From JAGIBJ01 sp032119795 (GTDB lineage Bacteria > Actinomycetota > Thermoleophilia > Solirubrobacterales > Solirubrobacteraceae), in the NCBI GenBank assembly GCA_032119795.1, contig JAUMFO010000024.1, positions 62,001 through 126,000 of the forward strand: a stretch of 64,000 bases of DNA, given 5' to 3'. Below, one piece after another: positions 1 to 9,109 of this stretch. The position numbers were made by a program, and so were the translations under genes. The notes under the pieces are model-generated. The model was not told the origin of the DNA. It was given only the letters and a program-made list of their open reading frames with translations, and made no database searches. The number at the start of each line of letters is the position of its first letter. The first letter of the stretch is position 1.

Positions 1-323
1 AAAAACGACGGCTCGCCCTCACGTCGCTCGCGAAACTCGCTGTGGCCGAAGCCAGTGGCGTTGGCGCCGGAATCGCGGCCAGGCGTGAAGTTGAAAAAGG
101 CGGACCCGTCCCTCGTGTCGAGCGCCGCCAGCGTGAGGTCCGCAGGCGCCGCGGGCGCGGTGGTATCGGGCCACAACGGCCCAGCCCACGTGACCTCCAC
201 CGTCGGCCGCTCCCACAGCTTGGGAGGGGTATCGCGTTCCCAGCCAGGCGACGGGGCGATCAACACTGCGGCCGCGACCAAACCACCAACGCCCAACGTC
301 GCCAAGCATCGAGAGACTCGCAT
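1..323 (-). CDS. Exported protein of unknown function, partial
   Basis: Reading the minus strand from the ATG at 323, the frame stays open to the window edge, giving 107 residues of a protein whose C-terminus is missing. A GGAAGG ribosome-binding site lies a few bases before the ATG. The N-terminus (MRVSRCLATLGVGG, then LVAAAVLIAP) has the positively charged start and hydrophobic core of a signal peptide, so the product is probably exported. The mature part is rich in Pro, Trp and Asp and I do not recognise a family. It is divergent from csoR and shares the 83-nt intergenic region that carries a CsoR-type operator, so a copper-linked role is possible but is inference. Confidence 0.6.
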   Translation of the reverse strand, partial: MRVSRCLATLGVGGLVAAAVLIAPSPGWERDTPPKLWERPTVEVTWAGPLWPDTTAPAAPADLTLAALDTRDGSAFFNFTPGRDSGANATGFGHSEFRERREGEPSF

Positions 324-374
324 CACCTTCCCATCGGCCCGCCACCACGCCGACTTGACGCGCCCGACGTCCAA

Positions 375-389
375 TACCCCCAAGGGGTA
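375..389. promoter_or_regulatory. CsoR-type operator
   Basis: The sequence is TACCCC-CAA-GGGGTA, a perfect 6-bp inverted repeat with a 3-nt spacer. It matches the G-tract/C-tract palindromes bound by CsoR-family copper repressors. It lies 4 nt before the csoR -10 element and in the region shared with the divergent exported-protein gene, which suggests copper-relieved autorepression and possibly co-regulation of the divergent gene. Confidence 0.75.
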
Positions 390-393
390 CTGC

Positions 394-405
394 TACGATG
401 GGTGT
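394..405 (+). promoter_or_regulatory. -10 box of a leaderless csoR promoter
   Basis: TACGAT (394-399) matches the TAnnnT -10 pattern and is separated from the csoR ATG at 406 by only 6 nt. Transcription would therefore start at the start codon itself. No ribosome-binding site is visible. Confidence 0.55.
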
Positions 406-723
406 ATGGCTGACGCTCCCGCCTCCTCGACCGACACCGCCACGCCGCGCGGCTACAGCGCCACGAAAGAACAGCTCCAGAAGCGACTCACGCGCGTGGA
501 GGGGCAGGTCCGCGGGATCAGCCGGATGGTCGAGGAGGACCGGTACTGCATCGACGTCCTCACGCAGATCTCGGCTGTTCAGGCTGCGCTCGACAAGGTC
601 GCCCTCGGCCTCCTGGATGAGCACGCCCACCACTGCGTGATGGGCGCCGAGACGCCGGAACTCCGCAACGAACGCACCGACGAACTGATGTCTGCGGTTG
701 GGCGCCTCATGGGCCGCCGCTAA
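406..723 (+). CDS. csoR: CsoR-family copper-sensing transcriptional repressor
   Basis: A 105-residue protein of the CsoR/DUF156 family, all-helical repressors that leave DNA when they bind Cu(I). The copper-ligand triad is visible: Cys48 (DRYCIDVL), His73 and Cys77 (DEHAHHCV). The spacings of 25 and 4 residues are the same as in Mycobacterium CsoR (C36, H61, C65). The family signature RLTRVEGQVRGISRMVEED is at residues 28-46. The ATG at 406 gives the usual family length; upstream in-frame starts would add unrelated sequence. A CsoR-type operator lies just upstream, and a DUF6153-like gene and a DUF305 lipoprotein follow, so this looks like a self-regulated copper-stress operon. Close relatives sense Ni or formaldehyde, but the Cys-His-Cys triad favours copper. 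Confidence 0.92.
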   Translation: MADAPASSTDTATPRGYSATKEQLQKRLTRVEGQVRGISRMVEEDRYCIDVLTQISAVQAALDKVALGLLDEHAHHCVMGAETPELRNERTDELMSAVGRLMGRR

Positions 724-734
724 GCGAAACCGTC

Positions 735-1196
735 GTGACCCCGCTTGGCCTCCAAGATCAGCGCGCGCGCCAAGGGCTTGCCCGAGGCTTGCTGGCGTGC
801 CTGATCGCGGTGCTCGCGGTCGCGATCGTGCTGCACCACAGCGGATGGATGGGCGACATGGAGCATGGCGGATCGGCGTCGATTCCAGCGCAGACGGTGA
901 CCGTGGAGAGCCACGCGGGCCACACGACGCAGACCCCGGCCCCGGCCGAACCGGCGCCGAGCCACGCGCCCGATCACGCGATGACGATGGCGATGTGCCT
1001 GGCGATCCTCGCCTCGGCGCTCCTCATCCCGGCCGTGATCTGGATCCGGCGCGCGGTCGCCCGCCTCCGCGGCAGCACACGGCGCCGCACGCGCGTGGTG
1101 CTGCGCCCTCCGTTCTCCCTTTCACCCAGCGTCTGGATCCCGCCGCCCCGCGGCGGGCCGTCGCCACAGAGCCTGCTCTGCGTCGTGCGGCGCTGA
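735..1196 (+). CDS. DUF6153-like small membrane protein
   Basis: A 153-residue protein starting at GTG 735, only 11 nt after csoR, so probably in the same transcript. It has one hydrophobic segment at residues 17-33, a His/Met-rich loop (HHSGWMGDMEHGG, and later HAGH and HAPDHAMTMAMC), a second hydrophobic segment at about 79-96, and an Arg-rich cytoplasmic tail. This layout matches small DUF6153-type proteins that sit beside copper genes in actinobacteria. The His and Met residues could bind copper outside the membrane. The family name is assigned from layout and context, not from strong motifs. Confidence 0.65.
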   Translation: MTPLGLQDQRARQGLARGLLACLIAVLAVAIVLHHSGWMGDMEHGGSASIPAQTVTVESHAGHTTQTPAPAEPAPSHAPDHAMTMAMCLAILASALLIPAVIWIRRAVARLRGSTRRRTRVVLRPPFSLSPSVWIPPPRGGPSPQSLLCVVRR

Positions 1197-1284
1197 GTCG
1201 ATCGACGCACCCTCCACACGGAGCCGCCCAGCGGCTCGAGGGCGCGTTGACCGACGCACGCACACGACCTCACGGACTCAGACC

Positions 1285-1983
1285 ATGACTACCAAGTACA
1301 CGCGGCTGCTCGCTGCCGCCACGGCCTCGATCGCGTTGGCCGGCGGCCTCGCCGCCTGCGGTGACGACGACACCACTGCCGGCCCGAACGGCAATCGCAA
1401 CGGCAACGGGATGATCGGCCCGACCGCGTCGACGACGCCGGCCACGGCGGCCGACGTGGATGCCGCCTTCATCCGCCAGATGATTCCCCACCACGAGAGT
1501 GCGGTGGAGATGGCCGCGAGCGCGCCGCAAGACGCCGAACACGCCGAGATCAAGACGCTCGCCGCTGCCATCACCTCCGGGCAGCAGACGGAGATCACCG
1601 AGATGCGGGAGATCGCCAAGCGCCTCGGCGCGAGCACGACCGCGTCCACCAGCCATATGGCCGACGATGCACGCACGCTCGGCCTCTCGATGAACGAGAT
1701 GGGCATGTCGATGGGCGCGCACTCGATCGACGGAAAAGAGCCCTACGACCAGGCCTTCATCGACGCCATGATCCCCCACCACGAAGGTGCGATCGCCATG
1801 GCCAAGGCCCAGCAGCAGACCGGCGGCGACAAGCAGCTCACGGCCCTCACTCAGGCCATCATCACCGCCCAGACCAAGGAGATCGCCCAGATGAACGCGT
1901 GGCGCAAGGCCTGGTTCGGCGACGCTGAGCCGGCCGACTCTGGCCCGGGCATGGGCGGCGACATGGACCACAGCGGCCACTGA
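1285..1983 (+). CDS. DUF305 family copper-associated lipoprotein
   Basis: A 232-residue protein with a lipoprotein signal peptide; the lipobox is LAAC with the modified Cys at position 25. It has two DUF305 half-domains, each with the family's MIPHH motif: MIPHHESAVEMA at about 66-77 and MIPHHEGAIAMA at about 162-173. DUF305 proteins are ferritin-like helical bundles often found with copper resistance genes. The C-terminus ends in a Met/His-rich tail (GMGGDMDHSGH), a plausible metal-binding stretch. It lies 88 nt after the DUF6153-like gene in the same orientation and is followed by a strong hairpin terminator, marking the end of the copper module. Confidence 0.9.
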   Translation: MTTKYTRLLAAATASIALAGGLAACGDDDTTAGPNGNRNGNGMIGPTASTTPATAADVDAAFIRQMIPHHESAVEMAASAPQDAEHAEIKTLAAAITSGQQTEITEMREIAKRLGASTTASTSHMADDARTLGLSMNEMGMSMGAHSIDGKEPYDQAFIDAMIPHHEGAIAMAKAQQQTGGDKQLTALTQAIITAQTKEIAQMNAWRKAWFGDAEPADSGPGMGGDMDHSGH

Positions 1984-1999
1984 AGCGACGGCCCCTGAG

Positions 2000-2030
2000 G
2001 CGGGTCCGGTGCCGTTGGTATCGGACCCGC
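2000..2030 (+). terminator. Stem-loop terminator after the DUF305 gene
   Basis: A 14-bp stem (left arm 2000-2013, right arm 2017-2030, two G-U pairs) closes a GTT triloop 17 nt after the DUF305 stop codon. There is no clear T-run, as is common in GC-rich actinobacteria. Confidence 0.65.
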
Positions 2031-2078
2031 TCACCAGCTTCGTGCGGCGCAGCCTGCTGGCGTGAGAGCGTTCGACCC

Positions 2079-3044
2079 ATGTTCTCGCGAGCCCTGGTCA
2101 CGGTCAGCTGCGTAGCCGCGCTCGCCGCGGGCACGCTGTCTTTGCCCTCGCCTGCGGGCGCGGTGGCGCCAGCGGGCGACGCGGTCCCTTCGGGCGCCGT
2201 CGCCGAGGTGACGGGCCTCGTGGCCGGGCCGCAGCTCACGCCATCGGGCGCGACGGCCTGGATCGAGTCGACCGACACGCGGTGGCGCCTGCGCACTGCC
2301 TCAGACGGCGGCAAGGCCAAAACGCTGGCACAGGGGTCGTTCGCCGACGAGAGCGACTACGACAGCGGCGAGATCTACCGCGAGGGCATCGGCGCCGTGA
2401 CCTTTGCGGGCGAGCGGGCGCTCATCGAACACACCATGCTGAGCGGGACCGCGAAGTATTTCCAGTACGTCCACACCTCGAAGGTGGCGGCCTATTCCAC
2501 GGTCACCGGGCGGCGTGAAGCGCCCGATCTGCTGGCCTGCTCGGTGCATGAGGACCGGTTTGGCGGGGGACCGCCGAACCCGCCAGCCGTCCCCTCGGCG
2601 AGCTTCACGATCGAGGGTGATCACACGGTGGCGACCCTCTGCGACAAGACCGAGGTCGTCGCGGGCATCCCGTCTGACCGCCTGGGCGGCGACCTCGTCT
2701 ACGCCACCCAGGGCTGCAAGCCGACCTGGACGATCCTGCGGGTCACGACCCCCGATCCCGCACCCAGGGCCCTGGCGTGCGCAAACCTTGACTTCCGCAA
2801 AGCCCGCCGCACCGGCCGCACGCTGGCGATCCGCGTGAAGCTCGATCCGGCAGCCACCGGCGCACTGACCGTGACCTATCGGGCGGCCGGCCGCACCTCC
2901 CGCCGAGCCCTCACGCCGACGGCCGGCACGGCCGAGGCCAGCTTGCGTCTCCCGCGCTGGGCGCTCGGCCAACAGGGACACCTCACCGTCACGTACGCCG
3001 GTGATGGGTCCTTCCTGCGGCAGATCGTCAAGCGCTCCGCCTGA
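2079..3044 (+). CDS. Exported protein of unknown function
   Basis: A 321-residue protein with a clear signal peptide (MFSRALVTVS, hydrophobic core to about residue 22, likely cleavage after PAGA near 28). The mature part is Gly/Thr-rich and has several Cys residues (LLACS, ATLCDK, TQGCK, ALACANLD) that could form disulfides. The last ~75 residues (from FRKARRTGRTLAIRVKL) look like an immunoglobulin-like or bacterial repeat beta-sandwich ending in VTYAGDGSFLRQ, a pattern seen in cell-surface proteins. I cannot assign a function. It is separated from the copper module by a terminator and from cobN by the cobalamin riboswitch. Confidence 0.7.
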   Translation: MFSRALVTVSCVAALAAGTLSLPSPAGAVAPAGDAVPSGAVAEVTGLVAGPQLTPSGATAWIESTDTRWRLRTASDGGKAKTLAQGSFADESDYDSGEIYREGIGAVTFAGERALIEHTMLSGTAKYFQYVHTSKVAAYSTVTGRREAPDLLACSVHEDRFGGGPPNPPAVPSASFTIEGDHTVATLCDKTEVVAGIPSDRLGGDLVYATQGCKPTWTILRVTTPDPAPRALACANLDFRKARRTGRTLAIRVKLDPAATGALTVTYRAAGRTSRRALTPTAGTAEASLRLPRWALGQQGHLTVTYAGDGSFLRQIVKRSA

Positions 3045-3075
3045 TCAGGCGCGGTCGGCGCCCGCTGCGGCGCCT

Positions 3076-3206
3076 GCACCCCGGTACGATCCGCGGGTCA
3101 ACGCGCGGCGACGTGTGGAACCCGGTGCAACTCCGGGACGGTCGCGCCACTGTGACCCGAAGGCTGAAGGCCTTCCGGGAGTCAGACCCACGCCTCGCCA
3201 CTGTTC
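3076..3206 (+). ncRNA. Cobalamin (B12) riboswitch upstream of cobN
   Basis: The leader of cobN carries the conserved core of a cobalamin riboswitch in order: GGAACCCGGTGCAACTCCGG at 3118-3137, GACGGTCGCGCCACTGTGAC around 3136-3156 with the B12 box GCCACTG, and GGGAGTCAGACCC near 3177-3189. Adenosylcobalamin binding would reduce expression of cobN and genes transcribed with it. A further possible pairing (TTCGG at 3204-3208 with CCGAA near 3226-3230) lies between the aptamer and the start codon and may be the expression platform. The outer ends are approximate. Confidence 0.93.
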
Positions 3207-3245
3207 GGATACTCCGTCCGGGACGCCGAATCCCCAGAGGAAGCC

Positions 3246-6200
3246 ATGAGCCTGAGGTTCATCACCACCGCCGACACCGAGATCCTCGCGACGGCGGCCG
3301 CCGTCAAACGGCTCCCCGAGGGGTTCCCGGAGGTGCGCTGCGCCAACCCGGGTATGACGCGTGACATCGAGCCGTTCCTCGATCACGTCCTCGGTGACGA
3401 CGCCCGCGTCGTCGTGATCCGCGTCCTGGGCGGCCGGCGCGGCTGGCAGGGCGGCGTCGATCGCCTGGCCGAGCGCTGCCGCGAGCAGGGCATCGCGCTC
3501 GTCGCGCTCGGCGGCGAGACCTCCCCGGACGCCGAGATGACCGCCCTCTCCACCGCCCCGGCCGGCACGGTCGCCGAGATCGGCGAGTACCTGCAGACGG
3601 GCGACGTCGACAACATCGAGCAGATGCTGCGGTTTATCGCCGACACGTTCCTGCTGGAGGCCTACGGCTTTGAGCCGCCGAAGACCGCCCCGCAGATGGG
3701 GATCTACGTGCCCGGCCGCGGCGACGTGACGATCGAGGAGGCCCTGGAGGGACGCGACCCCGATGCTCCCGTCGTCGGCATCACCTTCTACCGCTCCCAC
3801 CGCCTCACCGGCAACACCGACTTCATCGACGGCCTCTGCGAGGCGATCGTCCGCAAGGGCGGCCACCCGCTCCCGCTCTGGAGCTACACGCTGCGGCGCA
3901 ACCCGCTCGACGGCCGCGTCTCCGCGCTCGACGTGCTCGACGGCCACGTCGACGCGCTCATCACCACGATGCTCGCCACCGGCGGGGCGAACGCCGGCGA
4001 CGCCGCCTCCGATCTGTCACGGGATGAAGGCGGTACTGAGGAGCAGATGTCGTGGGACGCCTCGGCACTCGAGGCGCTGAACGTGCCCGTCATCCAGGGC
4101 CTGACGGTGACCATGAGCCGCGCTGCCTGGGAAGAGGGCGACGAGGGCCTGCGCCCGATCGACGCTGCCACGCAGGTCGCCATCCCCGAGTTCGACGGAC
4201 GCATCATCGGCGGCCCGTTCTGCTTCAAGGAGCGCGACGGCGAGGACTCGCCGGTCGGCACGGCCGTGCCGCGCTACGTGCCCGACGCCGAACGCTGCGA
4301 TCGCCTCGCCGGGCTCGTGCTGCGCCACGCGCGCCTGCGCCGCCCGATCCCCGGCCGCGGCCCAGGCGGGACGACGACCGACGACGCCAACACCGGCAAG
4401 AAGATCGCGATCGTGCTCACGGCGTTCCCGACCAAGCACGCCCGGATCGGCATGGCCGTCGGCCTCGACACGCCGGCGTCGGCAATCAAGCTCCTTCATG
4501 CCTTGAAGGCCGATGGCATCACGGTCGAAAACATCCCCGGCGACGGCGACGCCTTGATGCACGAGCTGATCGAGGCCGGCGGCCACGACCCGGAGTTCAT
4601 CACCGAGCAGCACCTGATCGACGCGAAGCTGCGCATCTCCCAGGCCGATTACCTCTCCTGGTACGAGACGCTGCCGTCGGACTTGACCGACTCGATGGTC
4701 GAGCAGTGGGGCGAGGCCCCGGGCGACCGCTACCTCGACCCAGCCACCGGCGATCTCGTCGTCGCTGGCGTGGAGTTCGGCGACGTCGTCGTGCTGATCC
4801 AGCCGCCGCGCGGCTACGGCGACGACCAGGTCGGGATCTACCACGACCCCGAGCTCGCCCCCGCCCACCACTACATGGCGGCCTACCGCTGGCTCAACGC
4901 CCACTGGGGCGCCGACGCGATCGTCCACCTCGGCAAGCACGGCACGCTGGAGTGGACCCCCGGCAAGATGCTCGCCCTGTCGGCGTCTTGCGCGCCCGAC
5001 CAGGCGATCGCCGACATCCCACTCATCTACCCGTTCGTGGTCAACGACCCAGGTGAGGGCGCGCAGGCCAAACGCCGCGCCCACGCCGTCGTGGTCGACC
5101 ACCTCGTGCCGCCGATGATGCGCGCGGAGTCCTACGACGAACTCGCCGATCTCGAAGCCCTGATGGATGAGTACGCCCGCCTGGAAGTGCTCGACCCGAG
5201 CAAGCTCCCCGGCCTCGGCGCGGAGATCTGGAAGGCCATCCAGGCCGCCAACCTCCAGGAGGACCTCGGCATCGACGCCGACCACGAGCCCGAGGACGCC
5301 GGCACGCTCGTCGAACACCTCGACGGCTACCTCTGCGAGGTCAAGGACGTCCAGATCAAGGACGGCCTGCACATCCTCGGTGGCGTGCCGCAGGGCCCGC
5401 AGCTGCGCGGACTCGTGGCGGCGATCGGTCGCCACGGCTCCGGCGACGTGCCCGGCCTGCGCCGAGCGCTCGGCGCGGCCTACGGGCTCGACGAGCCCGC
5501 GCTGCTCGACAACCCCGGCGCCAAGGTCGAGGCCGACCGCAGCGCGGCGCTCATCGCGCAGTTCCCCGGCACGGCCTACCGCGGCTCCGATCTCCTCGAC
5601 CGCCTCGAGGAGGCTCAGCACGCCCTGCTCACGGCGCTCGCCGAGACCGACTGGGACGCGACGCAGATTCCGTCGATCACCACCTCGCTGCTCGGGGAGA
5701 ACGTTCCGTCCGCCGAGCGGGCCGGCGTCGAGTCGGCACTGCGCTGGGCCGCCACGGGGATCGTGCCCAAGCTCAAGCAGACCACCGACGAGATGACGAA
5801 CGTGCTCGGCGCCCTGCGCGGCCAGCACGTGCCGGCGGGCCCCTCCGGCGCGCCGACCCGTGGACGCTTCGACGTGCTCCCGACTGGCCGCAACTTCTAC
5901 TCGGTCGACCCACGGTCGCTCCCGTCGGAGCTGTCGTACGAGACCGGCACGAAGCTCGCCGACGCCGTGCTCGAGCGTCATGTGTCAGACACGGGTGCGC
6001 TGCCCAAGATGGTCGGCCTGGTTGCCTGGGGCACCGCGGCGATGCGCACCCAGGGCGACGACGCCGCCGAGGTGCTCGCGCTGCTCGGCGTCCGCCCGAC
6101 GTGGCACCCGTCCTCGCGGCGGGTCACCGGCCTGGAGGTCATCCCGCTCGAGGAGCTCGGCCGCCCGCGCATCGACGTGACGCTGCGGATCTCGGGCTTC

Positions 6201-7094
6201 TTCCGCGACGCCTTCCCGCACCTGCTCGCCCTCCTCGACGACGCGGTGACGACCGTCGCGGCCCTCGACGAGCCGGACGACCAGAACTACGTGCGCGCCA
6301 ACGCTCGCGCGGAGGCCGCCAAGCTCGTCGGCGAGCTCAACGAGTCAGAGGCATGGCGTCGCGCGACGACCCGCATCTTTGGCTCCAAGCCGGGCACCTA
6401 TGGCGCCGGCCTGATCCAGCTCCTGGAGACGCGCGACTGGCGCGACGACAAGGACCTCGCCAAGGTCTACGAGGCCTGGGGCGGTTTCGCCTACGGCCGC
6501 GGCCTCGACGGCGTGGCCGCCGGTGAGGCGATGCGCTCGGCGTTCGAGAAGATCGAGGTCGCCGTGAAGAACGTCGACTCGCGCGAGCACGACCACCTCG
6601 ACTCCGACGACTACTACCAGTACCACGGCGGCATGGTGGCGACCGTCCGCGCGCTCTCCGGCAAGGAGCCGGCCGCCTACCTGGGCGACTCCGCCGACCC
6701 GAAGAAGGTGAAGGTCCGCACCCTCGCCGAGGAGACGCGCCGCATCTTCCGCGCCCGCGTCGCCAACCCGCGCTGGATCGGCTCGATGACGCGTCATGGG
6801 TTCAAGGGTGCGGCCGAGCTGCACGCGACCGTCGACTACCTCTTCGGCTACGACGCGACGACCGACGTCGCCTCGGACTGGATGTACGAGACGATCGCCG
6901 AGAAGTACCTCCTCGACGAGGACATCGCCGCCTTCATGGACCAGGCCAACCCCTGGGCCGCCCGTGGCATCGCCGAGAAGCTGCTCGAGGCGATCGACCG
7001 CGACATGTGGAAGGACCCGTCCGACGAGATGGTCGACGCAATCAAACAGCGCTACCTCGCCCTCGAAGACGACCTCGAGGCCGCAACCGCGTGA
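3246..7094 (+). CDS. cobN: Cobaltochelatase subunit CobN
   Basis: A 1282-residue large subunit of the aerobic ATP-dependent cobaltochelatase, which inserts cobalt into hydrogenobyrinic acid a,c-diamide in the cytoplasm. CobN/Mg-chelatase H signatures include HLGKHGTLEWTPGK at about residue 560, LIYPFVVNDPGEGAQAKRRA at about 596, and NPRWIGSMTRHGFKGAAEL near 1175. The length is typical. The start ATG at 3246 is preceded by AGAGGAAG and by a cobalamin riboswitch, so end-product feedback is expected. The next gene encodes a fused ChlI/ChlD-type ATPase, which would replace CobS and CobT. The protein could be confused with magnesium chelatase BchH/ChlH, but the B12 cluster and riboswitch make CobN the clear choice. 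Confidence 0.96.
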   Translation: MSLRFITTADTEILATAAAVKRLPEGFPEVRCANPGMTRDIEPFLDHVLGDDARVVVIRVLGGRRGWQGGVDRLAERCREQGIALVALGGETSPDAEMTALSTAPAGTVAEIGEYLQTGDVDNIEQMLRFIADTFLLEAYGFEPPKTAPQMGIYVPGRGDVTIEEALEGRDPDAPVVGITFYRSHRLTGNTDFIDGLCEAIVRKGGHPLPLWSYTLRRNPLDGRVSALDVLDGHVDALITTMLATGGANAGDAASDLSRDEGGTEEQMSWDASALEALNVPVIQGLTVTMSRAAWEEGDEGLRPIDAATQVAIPEFDGRIIGGPFCFKERDGEDSPVGTAVPRYVPDAERCDRLAGLVLRHARLRRPIPGRGPGGTTTDDANTGKKIAIVLTAFPTKHARIGMAVGLDTPASAIKLLHALKADGITVENIPGDGDALMHELIEAGGHDPEFITEQHLIDAKLRISQADYLSWYETLPSDLTDSMVEQWGEAPGDRYLDPATGDLVVAGVEFGDVVVLIQPPRGYGDDQVGIYHDPELAPAHHYMAAYRWLNAHWGADAIVHLGKHGTLEWTPGKMLALSASCAPDQAIADIPLIYPFVVNDPGEGAQAKRRAHAVVVDHLVPPMMRAESYDELADLEALMDEYARLEVLDPSKLPGLGAEIWKAIQAANLQEDLGIDADHEPEDAGTLVEHLDGYLCEVKDVQIKDGLHILGGVPQGPQLRGLVAAIGRHGSGDVPGLRRALGAAYGLDEPALLDNPGAKVEADRSAALIAQFPGTAYRGSDLLDRLEEAQHALLTALAETDWDATQIPSITTSLLGENVPSAERAGVESALRWAATGIVPKLKQTTDEMTNVLGALRGQHVPAGPSGAPTRGRFDVLPTGRNFYSVDPRSLPSELSYETGTKLADAVLERHVSDTGALPKMVGLVAWGTAAMRTQGDDAAEVLALLGVRPTWHPSSRRVTGLEVIPLEELGRPRIDVTLRISGFFRDAFPHLLALLDDAVTTVAALDEPDDQNYVRANARAEAAKLVGELNESEAWRRATTRIFGSKPGTYGAGLIQLLETRDWRDDKDLAKVYEAWGGFAYGRGLDGVAAGEAMRSAFEKIEVAVKNVDSREHDHLDSDDYYQYHGGMVATVRALSGKEPAAYLGDSADPKKVKVRTLAEETRRIFRARVANPRWIGSMTRHGFKGAAELHATVDYLFGYDATTDVASDWMYETIAEKYLLDEDIAAFMDQANPWAARGIAEKLLEAIDRDMWKDPSDEMVDAIKQRYLALEDDLEAATA

Positions 7095-7131
7095 CGACCC
7101 CGGCACCCCCTCCTACGCTCGACCGCCCACG

Positions 7132-9084
7132 GTGACGACCCCCGGGTACCCGCTGACGGCGATCGTCGGCCAGGACGACCTGATCGAGGCGCTGCTGGTC
7201 TGCGCGGTGAATCCGGTCGTTGGCGGCGTGCTCGTGCGCGGCGAGCGGGGAACCGCGAAATCGACGGCCGTGCGGGCGCTCGCGCCGATGCTCGGCGGCG
7301 ACGCCCACGCCGTGCCGCTCGTCGAGCTGCCACTCGGCGCGACACTGGATCGCCTGGTCGGCACGCTCGACCTGCGCGCGGCCATCGGCGGCGAGCACCG
7401 GGTTGAACCCGGGATGCTCGCCCGCGCCAACGGCGGCGTGCTCTACGTCGACGAGGTCAACCTGCTCGGTGATCACCTCGTCGACGCCCTGCTCGACGCT
7501 GCCGCCTCTGGCGTCGTGACCGTCGAGCGCGACGGCGTGTCGGTCGCGCAGGAGGCCCGCTTCCTGCTGGTGGGGACGATGAACCCCGAAGAGGGCGACC
7601 TGCGACCCCAGCTGCTCGACCGCTTCGGGCTTGGTGTGGAGATCGCCGGCCCGCGCGATCCCAAGGCACGGGCCGGGATCGTGGCTCGCCGCATGGCCTA
7701 CGACGCCGACCCGCGGGGCTTTGCGGCCGAGTGGGCCGGTGCCGAAGCGGCCCTGGCGACGCGCATCGCCGAAGCCCGCACACGCCTTGAAGGCGTGAGG
7801 CTGCCCGAGCGCGAACTCCTGCGGATCTCGACCGTCTGCGCGTCGCTGGATCTCGACGGCGTCCGCGGGGATCTCGTCTGCGCGCACACCGCCCGCGCGA
7901 TCGCGGCCCTCGACGGCGACGACGAGGTCACCGCTGAGCACGTCTCCCGTGCCGCACACCTCGCGCTGCGCCACCGGATGCGGCGTGACCCGCTCGCCCC
8001 GCCGCCCGAGGGCGGCCGTGAGCCGGCGATCGACGACGCGCTCGACGAGGCAAGCCAGGGCAACCCACCGCAAGACGAGCCGGAGTCGCCGGCCGACGAG
8101 ACCGATCCGTCTGCCGAGGGGCCTGAGACCGACGCCGAGACTCCCACTCCCGAGCCGGCCGACGAGCCCAGTCAGAACGATCAGTCCCCCGGGCAGAACT
8201 CTAAGCCTCAAGCTGAGCCTGAGTGGCAGCCGTCGTCTGAGCTTTCGCCGCCTCCCCGCCCCCGAGAGAACGACCAGTCTCCGGTCGAGCGACCCAGGCG
8301 GGTCACGCCCGTCGCCACCCCGACCCGGATCGCCGAGTCGGCCCTGCATCTCCACCGCGGACCGCGCTCGAAGTCGGCCGGCCACCGCGATCCCAACCTC
8401 GTCGTCCCGGGCGGGCGAGCACCCGGCGGCCGCCTTGCGGTCGTCGACTCGCGTCCAGCGCGCGACGACGAGGCCGTCGCCGTCCTCCCCACCATTCTCG
8501 CGGCGCTGCGTGGCGACGCCCGCCCGCAGGCTGCGATCACCGGCGGCGGCCGCGGCGCCCTGCTGTGCCTGATCGTCGACACCAGCGGATCAATGGCCGC
8601 GCAGAAGCGCCTGTCACGGGTCAAAGGCGTGCTCGAGGCTGCGCTCCGCCGCGCCTACGCCCGGCGCGATCTCGTAGCGGTCGTCGGCTTCAGCGGGGAC
8701 GGCGCCCAGACGATCGTCGCGCCCGGCACGCCGATCGAGTTCGCCGCCAAAGCCGTCCACGCCCTTCCAGCCGGTGGGCGGACCCCGCTGGCCGCCGGGA
8801 TCGCCCACGCCGCCGGACTCCTTGAGGACGCCGCCCGTGGCCAGCATGCCGGTCGTGCGCGTATCTCCGTCCTACTGACCGACGGCCGCGCCGACGACCG
8901 CGCCGGCCTCGCACGCGCCGCCCTGGCGCGCGTCATGGCCGCGTCCGATCGCACGGTGATCGTCGACCTGGAAGACGGCCGCGCGCGGCTCGGCCTGGCG
9001 GCCGATCTCGCGCGCGCCACCGGCGCCGACCTCACGCGCCTCGTGGACCCGGCAGCCGCCGCGGGCCGACGCCCCGCCGCCTAA
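7132..9084 (+). CDS. Fused ChlI-ChlD type chelatase ATPase subunit
   Basis: A 650-residue fusion of an AAA+ domain and a von Willebrand A domain, the two auxiliary parts of a metal chelatase. Residues 1-300 are ChlI-like with Walker A GERGTAKST (about 37-45) and Walker B GGVLYVDEVNLL (about 101). Residues ~300-430 are an acidic, Pro-rich linker typical of ChlD. The C-terminal domain has the metal-site motif DTSGSM starting at Asp483 and TDGRADD later. The GTG at 7132 was chosen because homology begins immediately (YPLTAIVGQDDL); it lies 37 nt after cobN. In this context it most likely powers cobalt insertion by CobN in place of CobS/CobT. Confidence 0.9.
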   Translation: MTTPGYPLTAIVGQDDLIEALLVCAVNPVVGGVLVRGERGTAKSTAVRALAPMLGGDAHAVPLVELPLGATLDRLVGTLDLRAAIGGEHRVEPGMLARANGGVLYVDEVNLLGDHLVDALLDAAASGVVTVERDGVSVAQEARFLLVGTMNPEEGDLRPQLLDRFGLGVEIAGPRDPKARAGIVARRMAYDADPRGFAAEWAGAEAALATRIAEARTRLEGVRLPERELLRISTVCASLDLDGVRGDLVCAHTARAIAALDGDDEVTAEHVSRAAHLALRHRMRRDPLAPPPEGGREPAIDDALDEASQGNPPQDEPESPADETDPSAEGPETDAETPTPEPADEPSQNDQSPGQNSKPQAEPEWQPSSELSPPPRPRENDQSPVERPRRVTPVATPTRIAESALHLHRGPRSKSAGHRDPNLVVPGGRAPGGRLAVVDSRPARDDEAVAVLPTILAALRGDARPQAAITGGGRGALLCLIVDTSGSMAAQKRLSRVKGVLEAALRRAYARRDLVAVVGFSGDGAQTIVAPGTPIEFAAKAVHALPAGGRTPLAAGIAHAAGLLEDAARGQHAGRARISVLLTDGRADDRAGLARAALARVMAASDRTVIVDLEDGRARLGLAADLARATGADLTRLVDPAAAAGRRPAA

Positions 9085-9109
9085 CACGTTCAAGCCCCTA
9101 CGAACGCCA

